Source of the DNA: Corallochytrium limacisporum | Lineage: Eukaryota > Opisthokonta | DNA: 62,342 bases | Reading direction: 5' to 3' | NCBI GenBank assembly: GCA_002811645.1 | Contig: PDIP01000057.1 | Coordinates: forward strand, 127,308-189,649 | Shown here: piece after piece, positions 19,802-31,691 of the stretch | Numbering within the stretch: the first letter of the stretch is position 1 | How the letters are laid out: each line of letters begins with the position of its first letter | The notes under the pieces: model-generated | What the model saw: only the letters and a program-made list of their open reading frames with translations | Told to the model about the DNA's origin: nothing | Databases searched by the model: none | Made by a program: the position numbers and the translations under genes

Positions 19802-22350
19802 GGTGGCTTGCTGTTGATGTAGCGCACGATTAAGAAAATCGTGTACCGTCACATCATCCCGTCAGCATGCATGCAAAACAGATACCCTCAGGTTAAGAGG
19901 GCCCAGCAGCGGTCGATGTTGCGACCTGTAGATATGGGAACATGTGTGGCGACTGGCCTGCCAGGCATAACGAGCACCTGATTCGTATGCACTTTGACCA
20001 TCAGCAAGCAATATTCTGCAAACATGCATGTCTGAAAAGCAAAGCAAGGCCAAGCCGACATCAGGGACGATATCATCAGAGTGCTGGCAAACTACGCTAT
20101 AAGGTCGGAATATATGCTGATGGTGATCCACATAATGATGGTGATGGATCCGCATCGCATCTCTCCAGGCACCGACTGTCCGAGTCGGCCTTTCCGTGTG
20201 TCCCACTATCGTTTGTCCATGTCTAAGAATAAATCTGTCACATTGAATACAGCGGCTTCGTGTGCATACTTGGTTTCATCCCCTCATTTTGTGGAAATGC
20301 TACCGCTATTCACAACAATGTCCAAGGGGCACCCGTGAATCCTATGCTTGGGCCAGGCCAATGCCAGGTGACCGGCACTGCGCAAGAGTGGGGTATACCC
20401 GCGGGGAGAAAAAGTAGCGGAGTCAGACCCCCAGAGAGAAACGAAAGGAAAGGAGGCAGGAGCAAGAGCAGGGTTGGCTCCGGCCCCCGTTGTCTCCGTG
20501 CGCGGGTGCACTCCGTATTGGCCCATACGCACTTCTCCCTGATTCGGACAACAATTCAAAAAAACTTTCTTTGAAAGCCAATGTTTGGGAAACCGTCTCG
20601 GAAGAAGTGGGAGGTTCAAGAAAAATATTACATACACTATCTAACCCCGGGCTCGTAGGAAAATTCTTCTTTTAGTTGGGGCCTTGTCATAACCCCCTCC
20701 CCCCCCCCCGGGGGTCCTCCGTTCCGCGCTGGATTTTTTCTTCCATGCCGTCCCTCCCTCCCTTTGAAGGTACAAGAGCCACCACCACCACCGCAGAGAG
20801 TGTACCTAAACGGCGAGAGATGGATGGCGCAAACTGATCGTTTGAAAAAAAAAAAGCAAGACTCTGGACAAAAAAAAACAAAGAGGCCGCGACAAAAGCT
20901 GGGCAAATGCGGGAGAAGACCAGAACCGTTTTCGCAGGTGAGAGACCAAGAGAGAGGTAAGACCATGGAATTTGGATATGGGCAACCGGCCCCCCACAGG
21001 GCCCCCGGGGGAAGGGGGGGGGCAGAGAGGGAAGAAAACTCAAGCGTGCGTCGGTACTGAGGTCAGGGAAGGGCAGGAACAATAGCGGACACTGTGAAAA
21101 AAACCGGGGGGGAGGGGAGAGAAAGAGAAAAGGGCAATGCGCAAGCAAAAAACGAAAGCCCCCAGGCTCGTGGCTATGCCACCAAAGGCAAGGGAGCGCA
21201 CCACAGCCCCTCAGCACAGCAGGAGCAGCTCACTACGGCCTGGTTTCATCCGCAGAAATTTTATGCACACATCTGGCCGCTCCCGTACGTTATTACCTCA
21301 TTCAGCAGTCATCTTCCTTAATTAATCACGTTCTTCCAGTATTGAACCGGCACAACTAACTGAAATTCTCGGCCGGACTACCCACCAACCCCTTCGCGAG
21401 CTGATGTCAATATGCAGCGCGCACCTTCGGGAACGAGCTCTGTCACCGTTGGTCGGTTGGTTCGGACTCGTCGCGGTGTTTTCAGTACTGAAAACAAGCC
21501 CCTCTCCCTTCCTTGGCTTCCCCTTGCTCTCTGGTGTCCTGGACCCGCCGCCCGGGTTCGAGGGGCGGGCCTACCACCTCTTTTTTCTTCGGAGGTGCCA
21601 TTTCCTTGGGCCTTTGTTTTGCCTTTTTTTTCCTCCTGGCCCTGGCTCTCACTCGCCAGCACCTCCTCCTCCACGCGTCCCCCCTCCCCCTTTTTGTCTT
21701 TATCCTCCCCTTCCCGCCGGCGGCCTTCCCCTCCTCCGCGAAGAAAGGAGGGGGGAGGGGGGACCAGGACTGCGAGGGATAGAGACTCTCTCGCCAGAAG
21801 GAAGGGGGGAGCGATGTGGAGAGGACAGTTTCCATACCGAAAGTACCGACGCAGATCAGATCGCGAGAGCGACCGGACGGACGGGAAGGGCGAGAGCGAT
21901 GAAAAGATCGAGACCCACACCGGGAAATCAGGGAGGAGGAAAGGAGACATCGTGCTCGTTTCCACTTTTTTGATATCCTTCGTAGCTTCTCTATTTCTAT
22001 TTCTACCTGCATTGTACTCTCACTACGGGCTATTTTTTTGTGTTCTGGTCTTGTGCTCACACGCGCACTCTTCGCATTCGTTCATGGGACGGAAGGCGGG
22101 GGCCCGGACACCATCACACAAAACTGCAAAAATGTAAATAAAAAGTTAGTAGCGGAAGAATGAAATGGCATGACTTGGCGGCCTCTCCCCCCCTCTCCCC
22201 TCGTTCCCTCTCCTCCCCCTACGCCCCGTTTTCTCCTCCCAGTCTTCGGGTGGATACGTGACGGTGTGTGGTCGGCACGAGAGGTATAATGAAACCGCCT
22301 CCCCATACCCTCTAAAGAAAAAAATTATGAGAGCAGTGGCGCTTTTGACT

Positions 22351-22375
22351 CCCCAACCCAACCCAACCCCCAACC
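22351..22375. repeat. CCCAA/TTGGG short tandem block
   Basis: Consecutive CCCAA units (TTGGG on the - strand) with four or more G-triplets, so the minus strand meets the simple G-quadruplex pattern. It is not the TTAGGG telomere repeat. Confidence 0.6.
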
Positions 22376-23178
22376 TTACCCGCTCCCGTTTTCGCTCGCT
22401 CACTGTTTCTCTCTCTCTGTCCCCAGTAATCTGTCTGGGCTCACTATCTGCCGCATTTTGGTGCACAAAATTTTTGTTGTCTCGGCTGGCCCCCGCTGTG
22501 CCTTCCCTTCCGTCCCGTTTCATCGCCGTACGGGCCTGTACCGACTGCGGCAAGTCACAGTTGTGGTGCTGAAGCGAGGTGGGGCCGGCCCTCCCAGGGT
22601 TGGGGGAAGGGGGGGGGGGGAGAATGAGCGGTTGGTTGGTCTCTTAGACTCCCTCCCCTCCTCCCCTCCCCTCCGGCCAAGCGGAGGAGTATTGGTTTCG
22701 AGCCGCAAAGCACACCGCCGCCGCCGAACCAAGCATACACCGACACCGAGACCGTGGGTCCGTGGGCCACCACGACGTAAGGTCTATTCCTTCAAAGAGC
22801 AAAGGCTCATTTAACACGCGCAGAGCAGGCATCTCGCACGCACACAGAGCACAGCCAGGAGCGGTGGTGGACTTTGAGAACGAATTTCATTCTCTAATAA
22901 ACTAGTTGGACTTTCGAGGGTCTGGTAAATGGTAGCCCGAAGTTTTGGCTGTATTGCTGCGGCGGAGGTAGATCAGAACTAAAATCTCTACGTGGATAGA
23001 ATTGCATTCGAATTAGCGGACGATAATTACAGAACACCCGTCAGGGCCGGCAAGCATATTAAGAAAATAGAAACAGGGCCATTAAACATAATGAGTATTT
23101 TCTACCGTTGACATAGACCAACATCAAGAAACAAGAGAGGTAGTAGAAAAATCTAAAAATTTACACGAACAGATCAGA

Positions 23179-25995
23179 ATGAGTGACGCAGGTAGTGTCG
23201 CCAGCGGTGGCTACGACGAGCAGCATGAGGAACGTCACCCAGCAGAACAGCATCCCGCGGAGCGTGGAGAGAGTGCAGGCGATAACAATGTCCTAGAGGA
23301 ACAGATGGGGCCAACCAGGCCAACTGCTTCGAGTTTGAGGAACTCACGGGTGCTGAGTACGTCCGAGCAATACGATTTGCATTTTACCTTGGTGGGCTGC
23401 AAGGACCTGGCCAAGAAGGACTTGTTTGGACTCAGTGACCCATACTGCAGGTTGTGGGTAAACAAGGCCGACCAGCTCAAGATGAGCACCGTCAAGAAGA
23501 AAACATTGACTCCGAAGTACAATGAATCGTTCGTTTTCCGGGTGAACCCGGCCTCTACGACTATACATGTTCACGTCTATGACAAGAATCGTCTGACCCG
23601 TGATGACTTTCTGGGTGCTGTGGAAGTACAGCTGAAAAATTTCCCAGTTGAAGGCAATGAGTCGTGGGGTCCAGCTACGAACCGCGTGATTTGCATGAAC
23701 CTGAAGGCCAAGATTGGCAAGCCTCAGCGCGTACAGGGAACGATTGAGTTTAAGTTGTGGTATCTGGGAAGGACACAGGCCACCATTGATCCCCTCGCAA
23801 AGAATTTGAATAACATGCAGGTCAGCGAAGCGGGCTCCCTGACCTCCTTGAATGGACCTCAAGCGCGGCCGAACAAGTCTCGCAATGCCACTGTGGCTCA
23901 AGTCGCGGCGGCCGCTGGTGGCACTGAACGTCTCCGCGACCAACTGCTGGATGAACCTGTTGTGCCTAATGGTGCCGCAGGAACCAGCAATGGCAATGTC
24001 ATGCCGACACAGTCAAGTGATGGTGAGGATGAGCTGCCCGAAGGCTGGGACCAACGGTGCGATCAGAACTATCGAATCTACTATGTCCATCACGCTAGCC
24101 GTACAGTGACCTTTGAAAGGCCGACAGTGGAAAATGCAGACCGTTTGATACAATCATTGGAAGCACAGAGGCGCCAGCAGCTGTATCGTAACTCCATCCT
24201 GACCCGCAACCACGAGGCGGCTGGCGGTGCTGCAGCAGGTGCTTTGGAAGGCGAGGAGCTGCCAACCCCGGACATGGGCGTGCCCACTACAGGCGAAGAC
24301 AGTGCGAACGAGGCTGGCAGACAACTGGATCCTAGTAGCTCATCAGCTCAGGCGGTGAAAGCCTTGCCATCGATCAAGGATAACATTGTGCCGGGCCTGG
24401 CTGACAAACGGAAGGGAGCTGACCTCAGTGGCAATACTCCCTCTGTTGCACATGCGAACGGACACCACGCTCTGACTCCAACTGCGAGCTCCGGACGGCC
24501 ACGTAGCGCATCGGGCGGCAAGAAGAGTAAGAAAGATGATGCGAAGTATCAGGCCCTTCCTGCTGGTTGGGAAGTGCGTTGCATGCCGGACGGCCGCGTG
24601 TTCTTTGTCGATCACAACACAAAGACCACGACGTGGACAGACCCTCGCTTACACCAAGACAAAAAGGGACAAGCACACGGTGGTGGTGCCACAGGCACTC
24701 GCAGCTCACACACCAAACAGCTCGGCCCACTCGAACCTGGATGGGAAGAGCGCCGGATGCCTGATGGCCGGATCTTTTTCGTCGATCATAACACGCGCAC
24801 CACACAGTGGGAAGATCCCCGTCTGCACAGAAATCGCCAGGGAACCCAGGCCGTTGCTTACAGCCGAAACTACAAGCAGAAGTTGGCCTACTTCCGGTCC
24901 AAGCTGCGCCAGCAGGAGGGAAAGATGGAAATCATCATCAATCGCAGCAACCTCTTCGAAGACTCGTTCCGTGCAGTAATGAACAACAACCCTACCGATC
25001 TCAAGAAGCGCCTGTGGATCATCTTTGAGGGGGAGGAGGCCCTTGATTACGGTGGCGTCGCCCGTGAATGGTTCTTCGATCTGAGTCACGAGATGTTCAA
25101 TCCGTACTACGGTCTTTTCGAGTACTCTGCCGCAGACACATACACGCTGCAGCTGAATCCTAATTCTGGGGTCAACCCGGAGCACCTGGAATACTTTAAG
25201 TTCATTGGGCGGGTTACAGGTATGGCTGTGTTCCACGGCAAGCTCATTGATGCCTATTTTGTACCGAGCTTCTACAAGATGATGCTGGGCAAGGAGCCCA
25301 CGCTCGAGGACATGGAAACCGTGGATATGGAGTTCTACAATTCCATGAAGTGGGTGCTCAGTAATGATATTGAGGATGTCCTGGACCTGACTTTCAGCAT
25401 GGATCAGAATATCTACGGTGAGCTGGTCGAGGTGGACCTGAAGCCGGATGGTCGCAACATTGTTGTTACCGATGAGAACAAGTTTGATTACGTCAGACTC
25501 GTGACCGACTGGCGTCTGAAGCGGGGTATCCAAGAACAGATGTCTGCCTTTATGGAAGGTTTCAACGAGTTCATTCCCCAGAACTTGATCCAGCTCTTTG
25601 ACTCCAAGGAATTGGAACTGTTGCTGGGTGGTATAACCGAGATTGATGTCAAGGATTGGCAGCACAACACAGAGTACCGCAGCGGCTACAACCCAAAGGA
25701 AGAGGTTATCGTCTGGCTATGGAAATTCATCTCAGAGATGGACAACGAAATGAAGGCACGGACACTTCAGTTTGTCACGGGTACATCGCGTGTGCCGATG
25801 AATGGCTTCAAGGAACTTCACGGAAGCGACGGACCTCGCCGCTTCTGCGTCGAAAAGTGGGGACGGCCTGACAATCTCCCGCGTGCCCACACATGCTTTA
25901 ACCGTCTAGACTTGCCGCCCTATGAGAACGAAAAGCAACTGCGTCAGAAGCTGCTCATTGCAATTGAAAACACCCGCGGTTTTGGACAGGAATAA
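23179..25995 (+). CDS. NEDD4-family HECT E3 ubiquitin ligase (Rsp5-like)
   Basis: A 938-residue ligase with the C2-WW-WW-WW-HECT layout. A C2 domain at about 66-170 ([23 protein letters not shown]) binds lipid and calcium. The WW domains lie at about 284-313, 460-490 and 517-547. The HECT domain covers about 580-938, with catalytic C906 in [14 protein letters not shown]. Rsp5 ubiquitinates membrane transporters via PY-motif adaptors and is essential in yeast. The C-terminal GFGQE tail matches NEDD4/Rsp5. WW2 and WW3 are canonical (GWE...TTTWTDP, GWE...TTQWEDP). WW1 has Phe where the second Trp is expected (VTFERP), so its peptide binding may be altered. An N-terminal 60-residue Glu/Ser-rich extension precedes C2. 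It converges on UTP25, with a 108-bp gap. Confidence 0.97.
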   Translation: MSDAGSVASGGYDEQHEERHPAEQHPAERGESAGDNNVLEEQMGPTRPTASSLRNSRVLSTSEQYDLHFTLVGCKDLAKKDLFGLSDPYCRLWVNKADQLKMSTVKKKTLTPKYNESFVFRVNPASTTIHVHVYDKNRLTRDDFLGAVEVQLKNFPVEGNESWGPATNRVICMNLKAKIGKPQRVQGTIEFKLWYLGRTQATIDPLAKNLNNMQVSEAGSLTSLNGPQARPNKSRNATVAQVAAAAGGTERLRDQLLDEPVVPNGAAGTSNGNVMPTQSSDGEDELPEGWDQRCDQNYRIYYVHHASRTVTFERPTVENADRLIQSLEAQRRQQLYRNSILTRNHEAAGGAAAGALEGEELPTPDMGVPTTGEDSANEAGRQLDPSSSSAQAVKALPSIKDNIVPGLADKRKGADLSGNTPSVAHANGHHALTPTASSGRPRSASGGKKSKKDDAKYQALPAGWEVRCMPDGRVFFVDHNTKTTTWTDPRLHQDKKGQAHGGGATGTRSSHTKQLGPLEPGWEERRMPDGRIFFVDHNTRTTQWEDPRLHRNRQGTQAVAYSRNYKQKLAYFRSKLRQQEGKMEIIINRSNLFEDSFRAVMNNNPTDLKKRLWIIFEGEEALDYGGVAREWFFDLSHEMFNPYYGLFEYSAADTYTLQLNPNSGVNPEHLEYFKFIGRVTGMAVFHGKLIDAYFVPSFYKMMLGKEPTLEDMETVDMEFYNSMKWVLSNDIEDVLDLTFSMDQNIYGELVEVDLKPDGRNIVVTDENKFDYVRLVTDWRLKRGIQEQMSAFMEGFNEFIPQNLIQLFDSKELELLLGGITEIDVKDWQHNTEYRSGYNPKEEVIVWLWKFISEMDNEMKARTLQFVTGTSRVPMNGFKELHGSDGPRRFCVEKWGRPDNLPRAHTCFNRLDLPPYENEKQLRQKLLIAIENTRGFGQE

Positions 25996-26103
25996 CCACA
26001 ACCACATACCGAACCAGAAAAACACAAAATTTCGATCATTTTATATTTTTAACCTTTGTGATTATTACTATTACATTTGCCCTGTATACACTAAATGATT
26101 TCT

Positions 26104-28518
26104 TTAAGCAATCATGAAGGTGTCCTTGTTGTTCGCCACCAACCGCTGTGCGTAGGCCTTGCCAATGATGCGTTCCAATTTCATGAGATCATGAGGGCAG
26201 TAGAGCACCATACACAGGGCCTGGGTACCAGACTGGATCATGTTCAGCAGTTCAGCGTAGAACTGTGGATTCTCCGGTAGAGAGTAGAAGATCAGATGTT
26301 TGATGCCCTTAATGCGGTACCTCTTGAAGAAGTGAAAGCGTTCGCTCATCAGCACGTACCGTTCCTCGCCCTTGTGGAACGCCGTGCGCGTCCGACTCAC
26401 ATCAGGTCCGTCCGAGTACTCCGAGAGCTTGCCGAAGACCACCTCGGACCGCTTGCACCAATTCTGTACCTTGAGAAATTCAAAGTAGGTGCTGGTAAAG
26501 ATCATGACGCCATCGAGCTTATTCTGGCGGACCTTTGGCCAGACATGCTGTGCAAAGTGGGCCAGGCGGGCATCCGGGATGTCAGCAACGCCACTCGGAG
26601 AGAAACGGAGGAACGTCTGCGGCACTGATCGCAGCAATCGCGCGATAGCAACCTGGGTAGTGGGTGTGCGAAGAATGACCTTACCTGACCCGTTGGCGCA
26701 ATGACGCTTGAGCAGAGTTCTGGCTTGCGGGTGGTCGTAGCGGCTGAGAATAACTGTTTGGCGGTAGTTCTGCATGAGGCCGTCAATATACCAACTACGC
26801 AAGCGGCTAAAGTCTGTGTCCTCATGGCGGTCTTTCAGGTGCAGATTGGTGTGGGCCAGGAGGTGATTCAGATGATCAATATTCTGCATCAGAATCGTGT
26901 CAAAGCCGTCCACAATACAAACCTCAATACTACTAAGAAAATCGTAGTCACCCGTCGCACCAGGGCGGGTCTTGCCAGTGTCGCGATCCTTGATATCCTT
27001 GTGCTCTCCGATAATTCTTCTCATGCGCAACGGCGATGCAAGAATGATGTCGGCATGGTAGAACTTTGTGTAGCAACGCAGACCTTTCCGGAGAACGGTA
27101 ACACCCACGGCAAAATCATCATCAATGTTGCCATGAAAGACCTGCTGAAAATCCTTCGGCTTGATCGAAAAGTTGCCCATCTCTTCCTCGTCGGCGAATT
27201 CTTGGTAGAAACGCTTCCAGCCCCGGATTTGTCCCTTGACCTTTTTCATAGCCTTGCGCATGGCATCATTAGCCGAAGTTGCGTTGTCGTCCTTATCACT
27301 TTGAAAAGAAAGTGATGTGGCTGCACTGATTTTGCCAGTGGCATGTAATTGTGCGAGCATGCATACGTATTCATATGCAACGTTTCGCATGGGTAGAACG
27401 ACCAGGACCTTGGGACGGGTAAATCCTTGGTCGGCGTATCCGGTGTCATCGATTCCCGTGCCCGTTGTGTCTTCTCCTGCATCTGCCTTGGCCTTTAGCT
27501 TCGCGTTGTTCTTCAATACGCGATCGCGGCCACGAATGACATGGTTCAATGCATGGCACGTCAGCACCGCTCGGGCAGCTGTTCCTGGCATGCCAGATTC
27601 GATCCCAGTCTCCAGGACATCCTTGTACGAGCACACAGCAGCCGCAAAGTCAGCGATCCGATTGCTGGACTTTGGTGCTTTGGACCTCTTCTTCTTTCCT
27701 CCCAGGGCTGCACTTCCTGAGTCCCTGAGAGTCTCTTTGACCGAGCAGTCAGCGTACACTTCATGTATGGCACGCGGCTCATCGTCATTGGCCTTCTTCA
27801 GTATATAGTCCGCCTCCGTGACCCCTGCGACCAGCGCAGGAGTACCGTTGGCAAGGGTTTCCTTCTCAAAACGATTAGCGGAGGTGTTCTTCAGGACCTG
27901 GCTATAGTCTGCCACCATCTGGGCCTTGTAGCCAATCGCCGCCTGTATTTCGTCTTCAACATCCTCCGAGTCCGAGTCGACGTCCACTGTATTCGGCGGG
28001 GTCTCTGATGCCTCTTCGTCCTCACCGTCGTCATAGTCATCGTCTTCCTCTACTGGAGGAGCTTCGTCGAAATCGTCCTCACTTTCTTCAATGTGATGAT
28101 CTTGATATCCATTTTCCTCCTCAAGGTCTCGGCCCCCGGTGTTTTCGGAGATATCTTCGCCATCCGCACTACCATCCATTTCTTCGTCGTCTTCACGTTC
28201 TTGTTGTGCCTTAATCAGCGCTGCCTTCCCCTTTAGGCCCAAAGATTTGACCAAATCAGTGTATGCATTCTGGTTCTCATCTTGTTCGTCCTCAGCAAGT
28301 AGTTTCTGATACTCCTGGTCGATAGCTTCTGCCTTCAATGCCGGCCGATCCGCTTCCTCGAGGTCACGCTCGGTCAGCTTTACCCGGCGACGCTTTGCAA
28401 TGGCATTTTCGATGTCACCCTCACGTTCCGCGGCGGTGTTCTCCAGGGTACCATATTCTGTTAGACGTTCTTTGTCTTTCCTCGAAAGAGATCGTCCACC
28501 TTTCCGTTTGTTGCCCAT
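26104..28518 (-). CDS. U3 snoRNP / SSU processome protein Utp25 (DEF family)
   Basis: An 804-residue nucleolar protein of the Utp25/digestive-organ-expansion-factor family, a degenerate DEAD-box-like fold needed for 18S rRNA maturation. The N terminus is basic (MGNKRKGGRSLSRKDK). A long acidic stretch lies at about residues 105-200. The conserved C-terminal two-thirds includes RPKVLVVLPMRNVAYE, FSIKPKDFQQVFHGNIDDDF, ADIILASPLRMRR, a CIVDGFDTILMQNIDHL segment in place of the DEAD box, and the ending KHLIFYSLPENPQFYAE. Walker motifs are absent, as is normal for the family. Length is slightly above yeast Utp25 (721 aa). Confidence 0.93.
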   Translation of the reverse strand: MGNKRKGGRSLSRKDKERLTEYGTLENTAAEREGDIENAIAKRRRVKLTERDLEEADRPALKAEAIDQEYQKLLAEDEQDENQNAYTDLVKSLGLKGKAALIKAQQEREDDEEMDGSADGEDISENTGGRDLEEENGYQDHHIEESEDDFDEAPPVEEDDDYDDGEDEEASETPPNTVDVDSDSEDVEDEIQAAIGYKAQMVADYSQVLKNTSANRFEKETLANGTPALVAGVTEADYILKKANDDEPRAIHEVYADCSVKETLRDSGSAALGGKKKRSKAPKSSNRIADFAAAVCSYKDVLETGIESGMPGTAARAVLTCHALNHVIRGRDRVLKNNAKLKAKADAGEDTTGTGIDDTGYADQGFTRPKVLVVLPMRNVAYEYVCMLAQLHATGKISAATSLSFQSDKDDNATSANDAMRKAMKKVKGQIRGWKRFYQEFADEEEMGNFSIKPKDFQQVFHGNIDDDFAVGVTVLRKGLRCYTKFYHADIILASPLRMRRIIGEHKDIKDRDTGKTRPGATGDYDFLSSIEVCIVDGFDTILMQNIDHLNHLLAHTNLHLKDRHEDTDFSRLRSWYIDGLMQNYRQTVILSRYDHPQARTLLKRHCANGSGKVILRTPTTQVAIARLLRSVPQTFLRFSPSGVADIPDARLAHFAQHVWPKVRQNKLDGVMIFTSTYFEFLKVQNWCKRSEVVFGKLSEYSDGPDVSRTRTAFHKGEERYVLMSERFHFFKRYRIKGIKHLIFYSLPENPQFYAELLNMIQSGTQALCMVLYCPHDLMKLERIIGKAYAQRLVANNKDTFMIA

Positions 28519-30224
28519 CTTGGCCGTTTACCACTGATCGCCATTAAGACTGGACCAAACTATCCACGACCAACGTAAGACACAGCATAATCAGAGTGCC
28601 GACATTGCTGGTTCTCCTCTTCAACGCTTTTTGCCAAATACACAGCCAAGAATTTTGCACAGACGACCATGTCCACGGCTGCGAGTTTTCGAATACCAGT
28701 GGTATAGACCGGGCCCGTCTCGCTCCGCGTGGGTGCGCACCGGGCGCGCGCTCTCTACCCGGAAACGAGACCCGCACTTCCTCTCCCCCTCCCACCTCCC
28801 GTCCCTTTGGCCCTTCATTCTATTAACTGAACCCGTAATTTAAATATTGCCGCCGGGGATGAGGGGATCCCAATCCCCCCCCCCAAACGCCGAGATAGGC
28901 CGACACCTGCCGCAGCGTGAGCGGACGGACGGACGGTGGCACGCAATCAAACAGCGCCTGGTAACAAAAAAACCGGTGCATTCACCGCCGGCCGGAACCT
29001 CAAAAGACTTTCCCCAGGTACGAGGCGCATACGAGCGTGGCAGCGAACCGTCGAGACTACCCCCCCCCCCCGCGGCGGTGTCCTCCGGAATGAGGCAAAA
29101 ACTCAATCACCGATCTTCCCCGCCCCGTGGGTTTGAGGCCCAAAAAGCGAGTTCATTTGTTATTGATCGGCTGGCTGGGAAATGGAAAACGTCATCCTTA
29201 CGACCATTCCTCTCATTTGTTTCTGATTGAGACGGAGGAAAAAATTCTTCGTGCTCGGTCTTTGAGAATACTATGAGGAAGAAACACTAGCCAAAAGTGA
29301 AAGCCGTTGCAAGAAACTGGTCATACTAAATCAACCCTTAACGCGGACTGTTTTGCCGTTTTGCCTTTATTTGCCAACCCCCCCCCCCTTTTTCGAATCC
29401 AAGTCCGATGCCTTTTGGACCGGAACCGAGCAGGATGGCAATCCTGCGGACGAGAACTTTGGTGGACCCAGGTGCGCCCGGTATAACGAATGTACCACAG
29501 GTTATATCACCGAACGCGGCGCTTCCTCCAGAGCGGTGGAAGGTGTGCGCTGATGGACTTATCCTTTTATCCCCGCCGTCCCCGGCACACTCTCACCAGC
29601 AAGGCCACCACCAGCTGAAAGCGCTTTGGGCCTTGGCCAAGGGCTTTTTCCCATCACCGGTAGCAGAATAAGATTCTCGGCAGCTTTGCTAATTATGTGC
29701 ATCCTCCGCGACTCCCAATGACGTATCCGCGGCTCTCATGTATAAACTACGGGCGAGAGTTTGATTGTGTGCCCCTTTGACCGCCACTGGGACGCATAAG
29801 GCAAAACACAGGAACAACAGTGCTTACTGTGCCCCGAAGGAGGAGCGTTACTCACCCACTTTTATTGACTCAATACCGAAGCAATAGACTTAAGGGGTGT
29901 GTTTCTGGTGGGTTGTGGCGCCAGTGTGTGCGAAAAGAAGGCACAATACTGAGTTGTAAGCGAAAGGGACCAAGCCGTGCGATAGCGCCCTTAATAGTTC
30001 TGTGACGATAAGGCTGAATTCCCACTTGTAGCGAATCAGCATACATCATGGCGCATGGGCTGCATTAAAGTGAAATATTGTTCGGACAGCAAACTTTTGC
30101 TACTCGGTGCGCACGACCATTACGGGTATTCAGAGGAATATGAATCCTGTTGAATATTCCACATCATCATTCCTTTTCTTAAACTAGTCACGAAACCTTT
30201 CGGGTATCAGACAAATCTTCCAAC
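28519..30224. other. 1.7-kb gene-poor stretch before RAB11
   Basis: Divergent promoter zone between UTP25 and RAB11. C runs occur at about 28875-28885, 29051-29060 and 29379-29388, with a (GGAC)n patch near 28921-28936. No convincing coding frame. Confidence 0.55.
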
Positions 30225-30878
30225 ATGGCCGGAAAGGACGACGAATACGATTACCTGTTCAAGGTGGTTCTGATTGGTGACTCTGGCGTCGGCAAATCTA
30301 ATTTGCTTAGCCGTTTCACTCGCAACGAATTCAACCTGGAGTCTAAGTCGACTATTGGCGTGGAGTTTGCTACTCGCAGCATCCAGATTGAGGGCAAGAC
30401 CGTCAAGGCACAGATTTGGGACACTGCTGGACAGGAACGTTACAGGGCCATCACCTCTGCATACTACCGTGGTGCCGTCGGAGCATTATTGGTGTACGAT
30501 ATTGCTAAGCATCAGACGTACGAAAACGTTGAGCGCTGGCTGAAGGAGCTCCGTGACCACGCCGAGGAATCCATTGTGATTATGCTGGTTGGAAACAAGA
30601 GTGATTTGCGCCACCTCCGGGCTGTCCCCACTGAGGAGGCCAAGGGCTTTGCAGAGAAGCAGACTCTGTCCTTCATCGAAACCTCTGCTCTGGATGCCAC
30701 AAACGTTGAGGAGGCTTTCGAAAACATCTTGACAGAAATCTATAAGAAGATGAGCAGTAAGCAGCTTGCGGGTGACGATAACGAGGTCGCTGTGCCCTCA
30801 AGCAATGTGGAGAAGATCATTGTTGCACCCACTGCGGAAAACAATGCGGCAAAGAAGAATAACTGCGGTTGCCAGTAA
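30225..30878 (+). CDS. Rab GTPase Rab11/Ypt31
   Basis: A 217-residue small GTPase of recycling endosome and trans-Golgi traffic. The motifs are G1 GDSGVGKS (18-25), switch [11 protein letters not shown], switch [15 protein letters not shown] (catalytic Q70), NKSD (124-127) and ETSAL. The [14 protein letters not shown] and [16 protein letters not shown] segments are diagnostic of Rab11. The C terminus ends NNCGCQ: Cys-Gly-Cys followed by one Gln, instead of the usual CC or CCxxx. It could be read as a CXC-type Rab tail with one extra residue, or as a CaaX box ending in Gln. The stop TAA lies inside a GTAAGT sequence (30875-30880), so an alternative spliced tail cannot be excluded. It converges with SPC24 (198 bp). 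Confidence 0.97.
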   Translation: MAGKDDEYDYLFKVVLIGDSGVGKSNLLSRFTRNEFNLESKSTIGVEFATRSIQIEGKTVKAQIWDTAGQERYRAITSAYYRGAVGALLVYDIAKHQTYENVERWLKELRDHAEESIVIMLVGNKSDLRHLRAVPTEEAKGFAEKQTLSFIETSALDATNVEEAFENILTEIYKKMSSKQLAGDDNEVAVPSSNVEKIIVAPTAENNAAKKNNCGCQ

Positions 30879-31076
30879 GTGCATTTTGCGGGATCTCAAC
30901 ATCATTGAATTCATTTTGGTATATAAAGCATTCCTCCATTCGTAAGAAAGTCTAACTATGTTACATGCCAGTGCCACGGGAAGCAAATGCACACTAGATA
31001 GTCGTGGAACGGTATCACGAAATGGAATGAGTGTTTTCGACACGGTTGTTTTATTTGATCATTAACTGTAGGTTCT

Positions 31077-31691
31077 TCACTCGCTCAAAATCCTTTCGGT
31101 CTGGTCCCAGAACGCGTTGACGGCCTGGAAACGAGTCATTTGTTCAACATCAAACGTCATCTTCTTGATGTCTTTAGTCTTCTTGACACTGTCCTTGACG
31201 CAGATGTTGGCTTCCCAGCTCGTCGAGGAGCTTGTGTTCGTCCACTGTAGGGGAGCGATGAAATTGTAGAGGTCACGAATAGCGAGGGCATCCTGGTTGG
31301 AGCGGGATATGTGCTCCACCTTCCTTTCCTCAGACGAAACCTTTGTGAATGTCGACTCAGCATGCCTCTTGTTGTTCTGAAGACCTCTGCATTCGTCCTC
31401 CAGTACGTTAGCAAGCTTGGCCAGGGTGAGTTGTTCGTTTTCCATGGCTTCCTTCTTGGCTTCAAACTGTTCCTCGGATTCAGGCTCAACGATTTGCGCG
31501 TCTGTGTCCTTTGCGCGTTCTGTGAGCTCCCTGATGGTGTCGGCTGCAGTCCTTATCTTCTTCTTGTATTCGGTGGTTGCCTCTTCCAGCCTCCAGTGAA
31601 TGTCGACGAGGCCATCCTGATCAGTGTTCTGGTCGAAGATGTGCTGCATCTCCTTCAGAATAGCCCGTGTTTCGGTAAAAATTGCGCTCAT
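31077..31691 (-). CDS. Kinetochore protein Spc24 (NDC80 complex)
   Basis: A 204-residue protein. The first ~125 residues are highly charged with heptad character (coiled coil). The C-terminal ~65 form a small globular segment with LYNFIAPLQWTNTSS, then KKMTFDVEQMTRFQAVNAFWDQ. That order fits Spc24, which dimerises with Spc25 at the inner end of the NDC80 complex and binds CENP-T or the MIND complex. Length is close to yeast Spc24 (213 aa). Family motifs are weak in Spc24, so the call rests on architecture plus the C-terminal pattern. Confidence 0.8.
   Translation of the reverse strand: MSAIFTETRAILKEMQHIFDQNTDQDGLVDIHWRLEEATTEYKKKIRTAADTIRELTERAKDTDAQIVEPESEEQFEAKKEAMENEQLTLAKLANVLEDECRGLQNNKRHAESTFTKVSSEERKVEHISRSNQDALAIRDLYNFIAPLQWTNTSSSTSWEANICVKDSVKKTKDIKKMTFDVEQMTRFQAVNAFWDQTERILSE

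Larger units (their letters stand above)
18690..23178. other. 4.5-kb gene-poor stretch
   Basis: Between the divergent starts of the SWD2-like gene and RSP5. It contains a pair of short minus-strand frames beginning with a signal-peptide-like sequence (listed separately). C and G runs include about 20699-20710 and 22611-22620, and there is a CCCAA-rich block at 22351-22375. Longer frames here (for example 21412-22137) are low-complexity readings and are not called. No RNA gene is recognised. Confidence 0.5.

Noticed and set aside
21412-22137. 241-codon plus-strand open frame
   Set aside because: Overlaps several equally long frames on both strands in pyrimidine-rich DNA. Composition follows the tract, not a protein family.
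22351-22375. Interstitial telomere
   Set aside because: The repeat is TTGGG, short and impure, not TTAGGG, and not at a contig end.
24706-25665. 319-codon frame opposite the RSP5 HECT domain
   Set aside because: Antisense shadow caused by codon bias of RSP5.
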